A stretch of 47,429 nucleotides of DNA. Source: an uncultured Lentisphaeria bacterium. GTDB taxonomy: Bacteria > Verrucomicrobiota > Lentisphaeria > Victivallales > Victivallaceae. The stretch covers positions 1-47,429 of the forward strand of contig CASFVA010000020.1 in NCBI GenBank assembly GCA_949298075.1, read 5' to 3'. Of the stretch, positions 7,885 to 15,412 are shown piece after piece. Each line of letters starts with the position of its first letter. Within the stretch, counting starts at the first letter, position 1. The position numbers and the translations under genes are program-made. The notes beneath the pieces were generated by a model that did no database searches, was not told where the DNA came from, and saw only the letters and a list, made by a program, of their open reading frames with translations.

Positions 7885-10411
7885 TCCGGTTCCGGACAGC
7901 CGGCTCACCCCGATGATGCGGCAGTACCGCGAGGCCAAGGCGGCGATTCCGCCGGATGCGGTGCTGCTGTTCCGGCTGGGCGACTTCTATGAGGAGTTTT
8001 TTGAGGACGCCGAGCGGGTCAGCCGGGTTCTCGAACTGGTGCTGACCAAGCGGCAGGGTGTGCCGATGTGCGGTTTTCCGTATCATGCGCTGGAGAGCTA
8101 CCTGCCCCGGCTGGTTGCCGCCGGAGTCAAGGTCGCCATCGCCGAGCAGATGGAGGACCCCAAACTGGCCCAGGGAATTGTAAAGCGTCAGGTGACGCGG
8201 ATCATCACTCCGGGAACCGTGGTGGACACTCCGCTGCTCGACGGCTCGTCCAACAACTTTCTGGCGGCGCTGAGCGAAGATCCGCGCCGCGGGCCGGCGC
8301 TGGCGGCGCTCGATGTCAGTACCGGGGAGTTCTTTTTTGCGGAAGCGGCCGACTATGAGGCGGTGGAGGCCGAATTCAACCGTCTCGGCGTCCGGGAAGT
8401 GCTCATTTCCAAAAGCCTGGCCGGTGAACTGCGTTCCGGCCGCGGTCTGCCCCGGGTCGGCGAGCAGCTGCTCTGGACCGAATTGGAGGACTATGAGTTT
8501 GATGTCGCCGAAGCCGAACGTTTTCTGCTTGATCATTTCAGGATCGCCACTCTTGACGGATTCGGCTGCCGTTCGACCCCGGCTGCGGTGGCTGCCGCCG
8601 GGGCGGTGCTGCGTTATGCCACGGTGAATCTCCGGCAGGAGGCCGGCCATGTGACCCGGCTTGAGCGGCGTTCGCTGGAGGAGGCGCTCGAACTGGATTC
8701 GATCTCGCTGCGCAATCTGGAAATCATCTGCTCCAGGAATGAAGGCGGCCGCGGCGGTTCCCTGCTTCAGGTGTTGGACAAGACCGTCACGTCCATGGGC
8801 GGACGCCGGCTGCGCGCCTGGTTGCTGCGGCCGCTGTGCGACCGTGACCGGATCATTGCCCGGCTCGACGCGGTGGAGGAGTTGTTGCTCGATCCGCTGA
8901 CCATGACCGAACTGCGCGAAACCATCGGGGTGGTGCGCGACCTGGAACGCATTGTCGGGCGGGTCAATGTCGGCAACGCCACGCCGCGCGATCTTCAGAG
9001 CCTGGGCGCATCGCTGGCGGTGATGCCCGGGGTCCGGAGCCTCCTGGCCGGTTTCACTTCGCCCTTTCTGACTTCAGCGGCCGGGCGGATCGATGATTTC
9101 ACGCCGCTGGCCGACCGGATTGCGGCGGCGCTCGCCGACGAGTTGCCGGCCCTGCTGGCTGACGGCGGAGTGATCCGGAGCGGGTACAGCGCCGAACTGG
9201 ATGAATTGCGGCGCGCCGCCACCGACGGCAAGGGTTGGCTGTCGCAGATTCAGCAGCGCGAAGTCGAGCGCACCGGAATCAAATCGCTGAAGGTCAAGTT
9301 CAACAGCGTGTTCGGCTATTACATTGAAGTGAGCAAGAGCAACCTTGATCTGGTGCCGGAGGATTATGTGCGCAAGCAGACCCTGGTCAACGCCGAACGT
9401 TTCATTACTCCTGAACTCAAGGAGCTCGAAAGCCGCATCCTCGGCGCCGAGGAAAAAGGCCGCGCCCTGGAGGCCGAACTTTTCAATGAACTGCGGGAGT
9501 ATGTACAGACCTTCACCGCCGCAATTCAGCGCACCGCCGACGCCCTGGCGGAAATCGACGTGGCGGCGGCGCTGGCCGAATGCGCCCGGGTCAATAACTA
9601 TGTCCGTCCCCGGATCTTTGACGATGACCGGCTGATCATCAGGGGCGGCCGCCATCCGGTGCTTGACGCCGCGCTGGGGCGCGGACAATTCATTCCCAAC
9701 GACTGCCTGCTCGACGGCGACCGCAACCGGATGATGCTCATCACCGGCCCCAACATGGCCGGAAAATCCACTTATATCCGGCAGACGGCCCTGCTGGTGA
9801 TCATGGCTCAGATCGGCAGTTTCATTCCGGCCGACTCCGCTGAAATCGGTCTGGTTGACCGCATTTTCACCCGGGTTGGCGCCGCCGATGACCTCTCCCG
9901 GGGGCAGAGCACGTTCATGGTGGAAATGGTCGAGACGGCCAACATTCTCAATCACGCCACCCCCCGCAGCCTGGTCATTCTGGATGAGATCGGCCGGGGA
10001 ACCAGCACTTTTGACGGACTGTCCATCGCCTGGTCGGTGGCGGAGTATCTGCACGACGACCCCCGCTGCCGCACTCAGTTTGCCACCCATTACCACGAGT
10101 TGACCGAGCTGGCCAAAACCCGGCGCGGCGTCAACAATTACAACGTGGCGGTCCGCGAATACGGCGAGGACATCATCTTTCTGCGCCAGATTGTGCCGGG
10201 AGCCAGCGACCGCAGTTACGGTATTCACGTGGCCAAGCTCGCCGGGGTTCCCGCCCCGGTGCTGGAGCGCGCCGGAGTGATCCTGGAACTGCTCGAAAAG
10301 GCCGCCGATGCGCCCCGCGATGCGATTGCCGCGCTCCCCCGCCGCACGGTCCGGAGCCGGCGGCGGGACGCCGGTGAAAACGATGATATGATCCAGCTCA
10401 AACTGCTGTGA
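7877..10411 (+). CDS. mutS: DNA mismatch repair protein MutS
   Basis: MutS binds mismatches and loops and starts mismatch repair with MutL. The 844-residue product has the N-terminal mismatch-contact Phe and Glu in GDFYEEF (about residue 37), the connector and lever domains, then the ABC-type ATPase with Walker A GPNMAGKST (about 623-631), Walker B LVILDEIGRG (about 698-707) and the GTSTFDG signature. Length is normal for the MutS1 subfamily. ATG at 7877 is chosen because CGGAG lies eight bases before it and it begins MSDPVPDSRLTPMMRQY, as family members do; the frame is open further upstream inside folB. No mutL is in the window. Confidence 0.97.
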   Translation: MSDPVPDSRLTPMMRQYREAKAAIPPDAVLLFRLGDFYEEFFEDAERVSRVLELVLTKRQGVPMCGFPYHALESYLPRLVAAGVKVAIAEQMEDPKLAQGIVKRQVTRIITPGTVVDTPLLDGSSNNFLAALSEDPRRGPALAALDVSTGEFFFAEAADYEAVEAEFNRLGVREVLISKSLAGELRSGRGLPRVGEQLLWTELEDYEFDVAEAERFLLDHFRIATLDGFGCRSTPAAVAAAGAVLRYATVNLRQEAGHVTRLERRSLEEALELDSISLRNLEIICSRNEGGRGGSLLQVLDKTVTSMGGRRLRAWLLRPLCDRDRIIARLDAVEELLLDPLTMTELRETIGVVRDLERIVGRVNVGNATPRDLQSLGASLAVMPGVRSLLAGFTSPFLTSAAGRIDDFTPLADRIAAALADELPALLADGGVIRSGYSAELDELRRAATDGKGWLSQIQQREVERTGIKSLKVKFNSVFGYYIEVSKSNLDLVPEDYVRKQTLVNAERFITPELKELESRILGAEEKGRALEAELFNELREYVQTFTAAIQRTADALAEIDVAAALAECARVNNYVRPRIFDDDRLIIRGGRHPVLDAALGRGQFIPNDCLLDGDRNRMMLITGPNMAGKSTYIRQTALLVIMAQIGSFIPADSAEIGLVDRIFTRVGAADDLSRGQSTFMVEMVETANILNHATPRSLVILDEIGRGTSTFDGLSIAWSVAEYLHDDPRCRTQFATHYHELTELAKTRRGVNNYNVAVREYGEDIIFLRQIVPGASDRSYGIHVAKLAGVPAPVLERAGVILELLEKAADAPRDAIAALPRRTVRSRRRDAGENDDMIQLKLL

Positions 10412-10450
10412 TTGCCGGCGACGGTTTTCCGGTTTTTGTTGCGGCGCGGC

Positions 10451-10479
10451 TTGAAAGGGAAGTCCAGGTCATGTATATT
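10451..10479 (+). promoter_or_regulatory. Promoter of the Wzz/tyrosine kinase gene
   Basis: TTGAAA (10451-10456), a 17-base spacer and TATATT (10474-10479), in the gap after mutS. The start codon of the next gene is 95 bases downstream of the -10 element. Confidence 0.6.
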
Positions 10480-10573
10480 ATTCAATTGAGGTTTCGGAAG
10501 GCGATATGGCTTCCGGGCGAAAGGCTTTTGCTTTATTCTACTGTGACAGATTAAACCGGAGTAAGTCGGCAAC

Positions 10574-12145
10574 ATGGATTTCGGACAACCCAAAGATTCG
10601 GCTAAAACCAGCCTCTTTCAGGATTTTTTCTGCATTGGCAACATCCTTGAAACCGCAATACGCTACTGGCGGATTGTGGTGATATTCACCATTATTGGAC
10701 TTTTCACCGCGTTTTTCATCACCAGATACCTGATCAAGCCGGTTTACATGGCCAAGTCGACCATTTTCGCCTGGCAGGTCAGCCAGGGTAATGAACGCGA
10801 CCAGATTGCCTCCTACGGGCGAATGCTGGCGATCAGCTCCCTGCTGATCAACGACTACCAGGCGCTGCTGCTGAGTGAGCGCGTGCAGGATCAGGTCGCC
10901 GCCGAGGTCAGGGAATTCTGCGGTTCCGGGCAGGAAAAGGGTTATTGGTACAAAATCGGGGTTGATTACCAGCGGGATACCCGGATCCTGACGATCAAGG
11001 CGACCTCGAACCTGCCGAAGGTGGCTCAGTTCGCCGCCAATTCGACCGCCAAGGTCTTTTCCGAAACCATCCGTCAGGTGCTCGAACTTGACAACGTACA
11101 GATTATTGATGCGGCCAAGCTGCCGGAAAAGCCGATCAACCGTTCGCTGCGGTTCAACCTCATGCTCGGCCTGGTGCTGGGACTTATGGCCGGCAGCGGG
11201 TTGGCCCTGTTGCTGGGACTGCTCGACCAGACCATTAAAAATCCGGAACAGGCCGGCAATTACCTCAAGGTGCCCATCATGGGCGTGATTCCGCTGATTG
11301 CCGGGAGCGGCTCCAAAAAACTCCAGAACAGCTTTATTTTCAATTTGCTGGATGATCCTGACCAGCATGAGCTTTCGGAGGCTTTCCGGCTGCTGCGCGC
11401 CAACCTGCCGTACCTGGTGCCGGACAAAAGCGGCCAGGGGCGTCGGGCCGGCCACGACTTCTGCCGGGTGCTGCTGGTCACCAGCACGATTGCCAGCGAG
11501 GGCAAGTCCAACTGCGTTTCCAGCCTGGCATATCTGACCGCCAAGGCCGGCAAGCGGGTGTTGCTCGTTGACGCTGATTTGCGGCGGCCGACTCTGCACA
11601 AGGTGTTCGATCTGCCTTGCGGCAGCGGACTGGTTTCCTACATGGCGGGCGAGTGTACTCTGGAGGAGGCGACAGTCCATTCGGCGGCCGGAATCGAGGG
11701 TTTTGATGTGATTCCCAGCGGTCCGATTCCGCCGAATCCGTCTGAAATCCTGATGTCTGATGCCACCTCCCAGCTGCTCGAGGAGATGCGGCAGCGTTAT
11801 GACTATATTTTCATTGACACAGCCCCGGCGCTGTTCCTGGCCGATCCGATGATTCTGATGCCCCTTTGCGACGGAGTGCTTTTTGTGGTATCGTGCAGTA
11901 ACGCCAAGATCGGACTGATCCGCAAAACCATTGCCCAGCTCAGCCAGATTTCCCAGCTTCCGCTGGGCGCGATTGTCAACCGTTTCGACCGTTCCGGACC
12001 CAACGGGTATTACGGAACTTACCGATACAAAAATTATTACCGCTATTACACCGACTACATGACTCCTGAGAATCCGGGTGCAAAGACCGGGGACAGAAAT
12101 CCGGTTGAAAGCGCCTCTCCGGAGTCCGGAAAGGAGCAATCATGA
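10574..12145 (+). CDS. Wzz-type chain-length regulator fused to a BY-kinase (polysaccharide co-polymerase)
   Basis: The 523-residue product has an N-terminal Wzz domain with membrane helices at about 36-55 and 195-218, then a cytoplasmic bacterial tyrosine kinase domain. The kinase shows a modified Walker A (TSTIASEGKS, about 304-313; the usual Pro-Gly is replaced by Ala-Ser), Walker A' LLVDADLRRP (about 331-340) and Walker B YIFIDTAP (about 410-417). The C-terminus carries a tyrosine cluster, GYYGTYRYKNYYRYYTDY, the normal autophosphorylation site. Such proteins control length and export of capsule or exopolysaccharide. No glycosyltransferase, Wzx or Wzy gene lies nearby, so its polymer is unknown. 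Its last four bases overlap the next start (ATGA). Confidence 0.88.
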   Translation: MDFGQPKDSAKTSLFQDFFCIGNILETAIRYWRIVVIFTIIGLFTAFFITRYLIKPVYMAKSTIFAWQVSQGNERDQIASYGRMLAISSLLINDYQALLLSERVQDQVAAEVREFCGSGQEKGYWYKIGVDYQRDTRILTIKATSNLPKVAQFAANSTAKVFSETIRQVLELDNVQIIDAAKLPEKPINRSLRFNLMLGLVLGLMAGSGLALLLGLLDQTIKNPEQAGNYLKVPIMGVIPLIAGSGSKKLQNSFIFNLLDDPDQHELSEAFRLLRANLPYLVPDKSGQGRRAGHDFCRVLLVTSTIASEGKSNCVSSLAYLTAKAGKRVLLVDADLRRPTLHKVFDLPCGSGLVSYMAGECTLEEATVHSAAGIEGFDVIPSGPIPPNPSEILMSDATSQLLEEMRQRYDYIFIDTAPALFLADPMILMPLCDGVLFVVSCSNAKIGLIRKTIAQLSQISQLPLGAIVNRFDRSGPNGYYGTYRYKNYYRYYTDYMTPENPGAKTGDRNPVESASPESGKEQS

Positions 12146-12516
12146 AAAGACTGACTTTGATTTTGACGGGGGCGCTGCTTGTGTTTGGCACTCCCGCTTG
12201 GCTGGCGGCGGCTCCGGTGCCGGATGGCGGGCAGCGGCCGCCGGCGGGACGGCATTACAGTTCCCGCGACGTTCTCGGTCCCCGCGACGGCAGCGGACTG
12301 GCCGTTGCCAATGCGGTGGTGGATCTCATGACGGGGGTGCTTTATCCGCCGGCGGCGATCCGACCGGCATCCGCGAGAGCCGCGGAGAAAACAGTTGAGG
12401 CTCCGGTGGTGGTTCAGTCTGAAACTCCGGTGATTGTGGGGGGCGAGTTGGAGATGTTGTCGCAGCCGGTTCCGGTTATGGTGCCACCGCCGCCGCCGGT
12501 GGCATCTCCCCGCTGA
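12142..12516 (+). CDS. Small secreted Pro-rich protein, unknown function
   Basis: The 124-residue product has a clear Sec signal peptide (MKRLTLILTGALLVFGTPAWLAAA, cleavage probably after Ala-Ala-Ala near 24), then a short region with HYSSRDVLGPRDGSG and a Pro/Val-rich tail ending PVMVPPPPPVASPR. AAAGGAG precedes the ATG, which overlaps the kinase stop codon, so it is made together with the polysaccharide co-polymerase. No Cys follows the signal, so it is not a lipoprotein. It may be a periplasmic accessory of polysaccharide export; this rests on context only. Confidence 0.65.
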   Translation: MKRLTLILTGALLVFGTPAWLAAAPVPDGGQRPPAGRHYSSRDVLGPRDGSGLAVANAVVDLMTGVLYPPAAIRPASARAAEKTVEAPVVVQSETPVIVGGELEMLSQPVPVMVPPPPPVASPR

Positions 12517-12566
12517 ATTGCGGAGTTGCCGGCAAAGTCCGGCATGTTCTGGGAAGGCCGCGCAAT

Positions 12567-13745
12567 ATGAATTTTCTGGCCCGCCGCCGCCGCAAGTATT
12601 TGTCCGAGCTCCGGTCGCTCCGCCATGCCGAGGACGATCTGCTCACTCCGGAGTTGCGTCGGGATTTCGACCGGGTGATTGCCGATCTTGAAGCCGCGCC
12701 GGGGACGGAGTCCGCCGCGGCGATCGTGCGGGCGCGCCGGGAATTCGGCCGGCTCCGTCTGCCTACCCGATATGGTTCCATTCGCAACTGGCTGGATCTG
12801 CTGGCGGTGGTGGGAGCGGTGGCATTCGGGATTCGCGGTCTGTTTTTCCAGCCGTTCCGGATTCCAACCAGTTCCATGCAGCCAACGCTGTATGGAATTC
12901 ACTATCTGGAGCGCGGGGCTGTTCCGGCGGTGGATCGAACCGCTTTTCCGGTGCGTCAGGTGTTGTTCTCGGCCCGGCGGGCGGAGGCGACCGTCGCCGC
13001 TCCGGGGAGCCTTGATCCTGATTCCGTCCGGGAACGGAGCAGCGTGCTGACCGACGATGTTGATTTTGTCATCGGCGGCCGGGGGTACCGGCTGCCCGGT
13101 GCGCAGCGCAAGGTTTTGGAGTACGCCGACCTGGAACCGGGGCGGCTGTACCGTTCCGGGGAGGTGCTGGCCGACGGTTATCTGCTGCTGGGCGATCATC
13201 TGTTTGTCGAACGGCTGAGTCTCTATCTGTCGCCGCCCCGGCGCGGTGACATCATGGTGTTCAACACCGAGGGACTGATGGTGAACGGCACCGCACTGAT
13301 GAACCAGAGCGGCTATTATTACGTGAAGCGGCTGGCGGCGCTGCCCGGCGACACGGTGAAAATAACTGACAATCAGCTCTATGTACGGCCGGCCGGAGCC
13401 GCGGAGTTCAGCCGGATTCAGGATTTGGAGCCCCGTTTCGCCAAACTTTACTCCGGCAGGGGCGGTTATCATGGACACCTGAGCGGAATGGGAACGTTTC
13501 CGGCGGATGGCGGCACCGAGTACACCCTGCCGCCGGACCATTATTTCATGCTGGGTGACAACTCCGCATTCAGCCTGGACAGCCGTTTTTTCGGCGGTGT
13601 TCCCCGGCGCAACCTGGTCGGACGGGCCTGGCTGGTGTTCTGGCCGTTCGGTCGGCGCTGGGGACGGGTGGATACGGCTCCGCCGCTGGACATCCCGACC
13701 GGTGCGCCCCGGCGCGGCACTTTCCCCTCAATGTACCGGCAGTGA
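12567..13745 (+). CDS. lepB: Signal peptidase I
   Basis: This S26 peptidase removes signal peptides from secreted proteins at the inner membrane. The 392-residue product begins with a charged cytoplasmic segment of about 65 residues, then one membrane helix (about 74-94). The catalytic Ser lies in RIPTSSMQPTL (about 101) and the general-base Lys in YYVKRLAALPGD (about 253). The C-terminal box GDNSAFSLDSRFFG follows. About 150 residues separate Ser and Lys, far more than in E. coli LepB, because of a periplasmic insertion; it is also longer overall than most homologues. GGGAAGG lies ahead of the ATG. It is close behind the secreted-protein gene, and secA lies 1.7 kb downstream. Confidence 0.93.
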   Translation: MNFLARRRRKYLSELRSLRHAEDDLLTPELRRDFDRVIADLEAAPGTESAAAIVRARREFGRLRLPTRYGSIRNWLDLLAVVGAVAFGIRGLFFQPFRIPTSSMQPTLYGIHYLERGAVPAVDRTAFPVRQVLFSARRAEATVAAPGSLDPDSVRERSSVLTDDVDFVIGGRGYRLPGAQRKVLEYADLEPGRLYRSGEVLADGYLLLGDHLFVERLSLYLSPPRRGDIMVFNTEGLMVNGTALMNQSGYYYVKRLAALPGDTVKITDNQLYVRPAGAAEFSRIQDLEPRFAKLYSGRGGYHGHLSGMGTFPADGGTEYTLPPDHYFMLGDNSAFSLDSRFFGGVPRRNLVGRAWLVFWPFGRRWGRVDTAPPLDIPTGAPRRGTFPSMYRQ

Positions 13746-13800
13746 ACCGGGGATTTTTCCGCAAAGGCGGGCGACAATCGGTTTTTTTATTGAAAACCGG

Positions 13801-13829
13801 TTGAAAAAGCATTTTCCGGAGGTTATGTT
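13801..13829 (+). promoter_or_regulatory. Promoter of the EIIA-like gene
   Basis: TTGAAA (13801-13806), a 17-base spacer and TATGTT (13824-13829), in an AT-rich gap after lepB. The start codon is at 13889, with GGAGAG just ahead of it. Confidence 0.45.
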
Positions 13830-13888
13830 ATAGGGTTGAAATATAGCATGTTTATTCATCCTTTTCGAGTATTTTATGGAGAGACGCT

Positions 13889-14350
13889 ATGAAATATGAT
13901 TTCGTCCAGTATGTGACCAAAGACTCCGTGATGACGCTGTCCGGCAAGAACAAGCTTGAGGTGATGGACCAGCTGATCACCCGGGCGGCTGATCTGACCA
14001 AGCTCAGCCGGGATGTGATTTTCCGGTTGATCTGGAAGCGTGAACAGATGATGACCACCGGCGTCGGCGGCATGCTGGCGCTTCCCCATATCCGCATCAA
14101 CGACATCAATCACCCCTTTGTCATTGTCGGCGTCTGCGAAAATCCGATTGCGGATTATCAGGGGCAGGACGACCAGCCGGTGCGGGTGATCGTGTTCACC
14201 GTGGCTCCGGACGAGGACCAGGAGGCCTATCTTCAGCTGCTCAGCAGCATTTCCCGCCGGCTCCGCAATCCCGAGCTGATCGGCGAGCTGATCGCAGCGG
14301 TCGGGAACACGGTGAAAATGCTGGAAATCATTCAACGGGAAGAGGCGTGA
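13889..14350 (+). CDS. PTS EIIA type-2 domain protein (PtsN/EIIA-Ntr-like)
   Basis: The 153-residue protein is a single EIIA domain of the fructose/nitrogen-regulatory type. The phospho-accepting His67 lies in GGMLALPH, matching the family G-x-A-I-P-H pattern, and a C-terminal helical part with LLSSISRRLRNPEL follows. No EIIB or EIIC domain and no sugar permease is present, which favours a regulatory PtsN-like role over sugar uptake. The phosphate donors EI and HPr are not in the window. The next gene begins on the base after its stop codon. Confidence 0.85.
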   Translation: MKYDFVQYVTKDSVMTLSGKNKLEVMDQLITRAADLTKLSRDVIFRLIWKREQMMTTGVGGMLALPHIRINDINHPFVIVGVCENPIADYQGQDDQPVRVIVFTVAPDEDQEAYLQLLSSISRRLRNPELIGELIAAVGNTVKMLEIIQREEA

Positions 14351-14743
14351 ATGAACAAGTCCTCAACCGTAAACAGCGCCAAGGCGCAAATCGATTTTCA
14401 CTGTTTTGAACCGGATTGCGATGCGGTGGTCAAATTCAACCTGGCCGATATTGCATCGCGGGATTTTCAGGCGGTGTGTCCCAAGTGCCACCGGGCTTAT
14501 GCGCTGGACGACACCCTGCGGGACAAGCTCGGCCGGATGCTGGAACTCATCAATGCCATCCGCAATTCGGAAGATATTCTGGGGGACAGCATCGTGTCGG
14601 TCAACGTGGCCGGCGGCGAAGTGCGGATTCCCTACGCGCTGCTGCTGACTCGACTGAACACGCTGATTACACTGGAGGTCGAGGGGAGGCGAACCGACTT
14701 CCACCTCTGGATCGAGCCATCGTCGCCCGATACTTTCCGTTGA
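14351..14743 (+). CDS. Zinc-ribbon protein of unknown function
   Basis: The 130-residue product has two Cys pairs, C18-x4-C23 in HCFEPDCDAVV and C43-x2-C46 in CPKCH, spaced like a zinc ribbon, followed by a helical middle (DKLGRMLELINAIRNSEDI) and a strand-rich C-terminus. It starts immediately after the EIIA stop codon (TGAATG), so it is translationally coupled to it. No signal peptide or membrane segment is visible. The family is not recognised; the joint arrangement suggests a shared regulatory role with the EIIA protein. Confidence 0.7.
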   Translation: MNKSSTVNSAKAQIDFHCFEPDCDAVVKFNLADIASRDFQAVCPKCHRAYALDDTLRDKLGRMLELINAIRNSEDILGDSIVSVNVAGGEVRIPYALLLTRLNTLITLEVEGRRTDFHLWIEPSSPDTFR

Positions 14744-14830
14744 CCGTACCGCTGTTCGCGCCGCTATCGGGCGGCGTGAACCGTTTTCCAACGACTTGTT
14801 CTGCAAGTCACAGCACTGGAGTAACTCATC

Positions 14831-15397
14831 ATGACTGAACAGGAAATTGTCGATATTCTCAAGGCTTCCGGAGCTTTGCTGACCGGGCACTTTCAACTGC
14901 GCAGCGGCCTGCACAGCGATCATTTTTTCCAGGCGGCACTGTTATTGCAGTATCCGGACAAAGCCGAGACCATCTGCCGCTATCTGGCCGGATTTTTCCG
15001 CGGCCAGCCGATTGACGCGGTAATCAGTCCGGCCGTGGGCGGTCTGATTGTCGGCCAGGAGGTTGCCCGGGCGCTGGGCTGCCGGGCGATTTTTGCTGAC
15101 AAGGAGGACGGCCGCCTTGTGCTCAAACGCGGTTTCTCCATCAAGCCGGCGGACCGTATTCTGGTGGCTGAGGATGTGGTGACCAAGGGCGGCCGGGTGC
15201 AGCAGACCATTGACCTGGTGCGTTCTTTCGGCGGACAGGTGGTCGGTGTGGCGGTGATTGTGGACCGTTCCGGCGGCGAAGCGGAGTTTGACGTGCCGTT
15301 CCACAGTGCGCTCAAGCTTTCGCTGCCGACGTTTGATCCGGCGGAGTGTCCGCTTTGCAAAGCCGGCCAGCCGGTAGACCGGCCGGGTTCGAAGTAA
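14831..15397 (+). CDS. pyrE: Orotate phosphoribosyltransferase
   Basis: PyrE joins orotate and PRPP to form orotidine monophosphate in pyrimidine synthesis. The 188-residue product has FQLRSGLHSDHFFQ at the N-terminus, SPAVGGLIVGQEVA, FADKEDGRLVLKRGF and the PRPP loop ILVAEDVVTKGGRV. A C-terminal extension carries CPLCKAGQP, a short Cys pair. GGAG lies about nine bases before the ATG. It is 15 bases ahead of secA and probably shares its transcript. Confidence 0.95.
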   Translation: MTEQEIVDILKASGALLTGHFQLRSGLHSDHFFQAALLLQYPDKAETICRYLAGFFRGQPIDAVISPAVGGLIVGQEVARALGCRAIFADKEDGRLVLKRGFSIKPADRILVAEDVVTKGGRVQQTIDLVRSFGGQVVGVAVIVDRSGGEAEFDVPFHSALKLSLPTFDPAECPLCKAGQPVDRPGSK

Positions 15398-15412
15398 GTC
15401 CGGAGACCGCAG

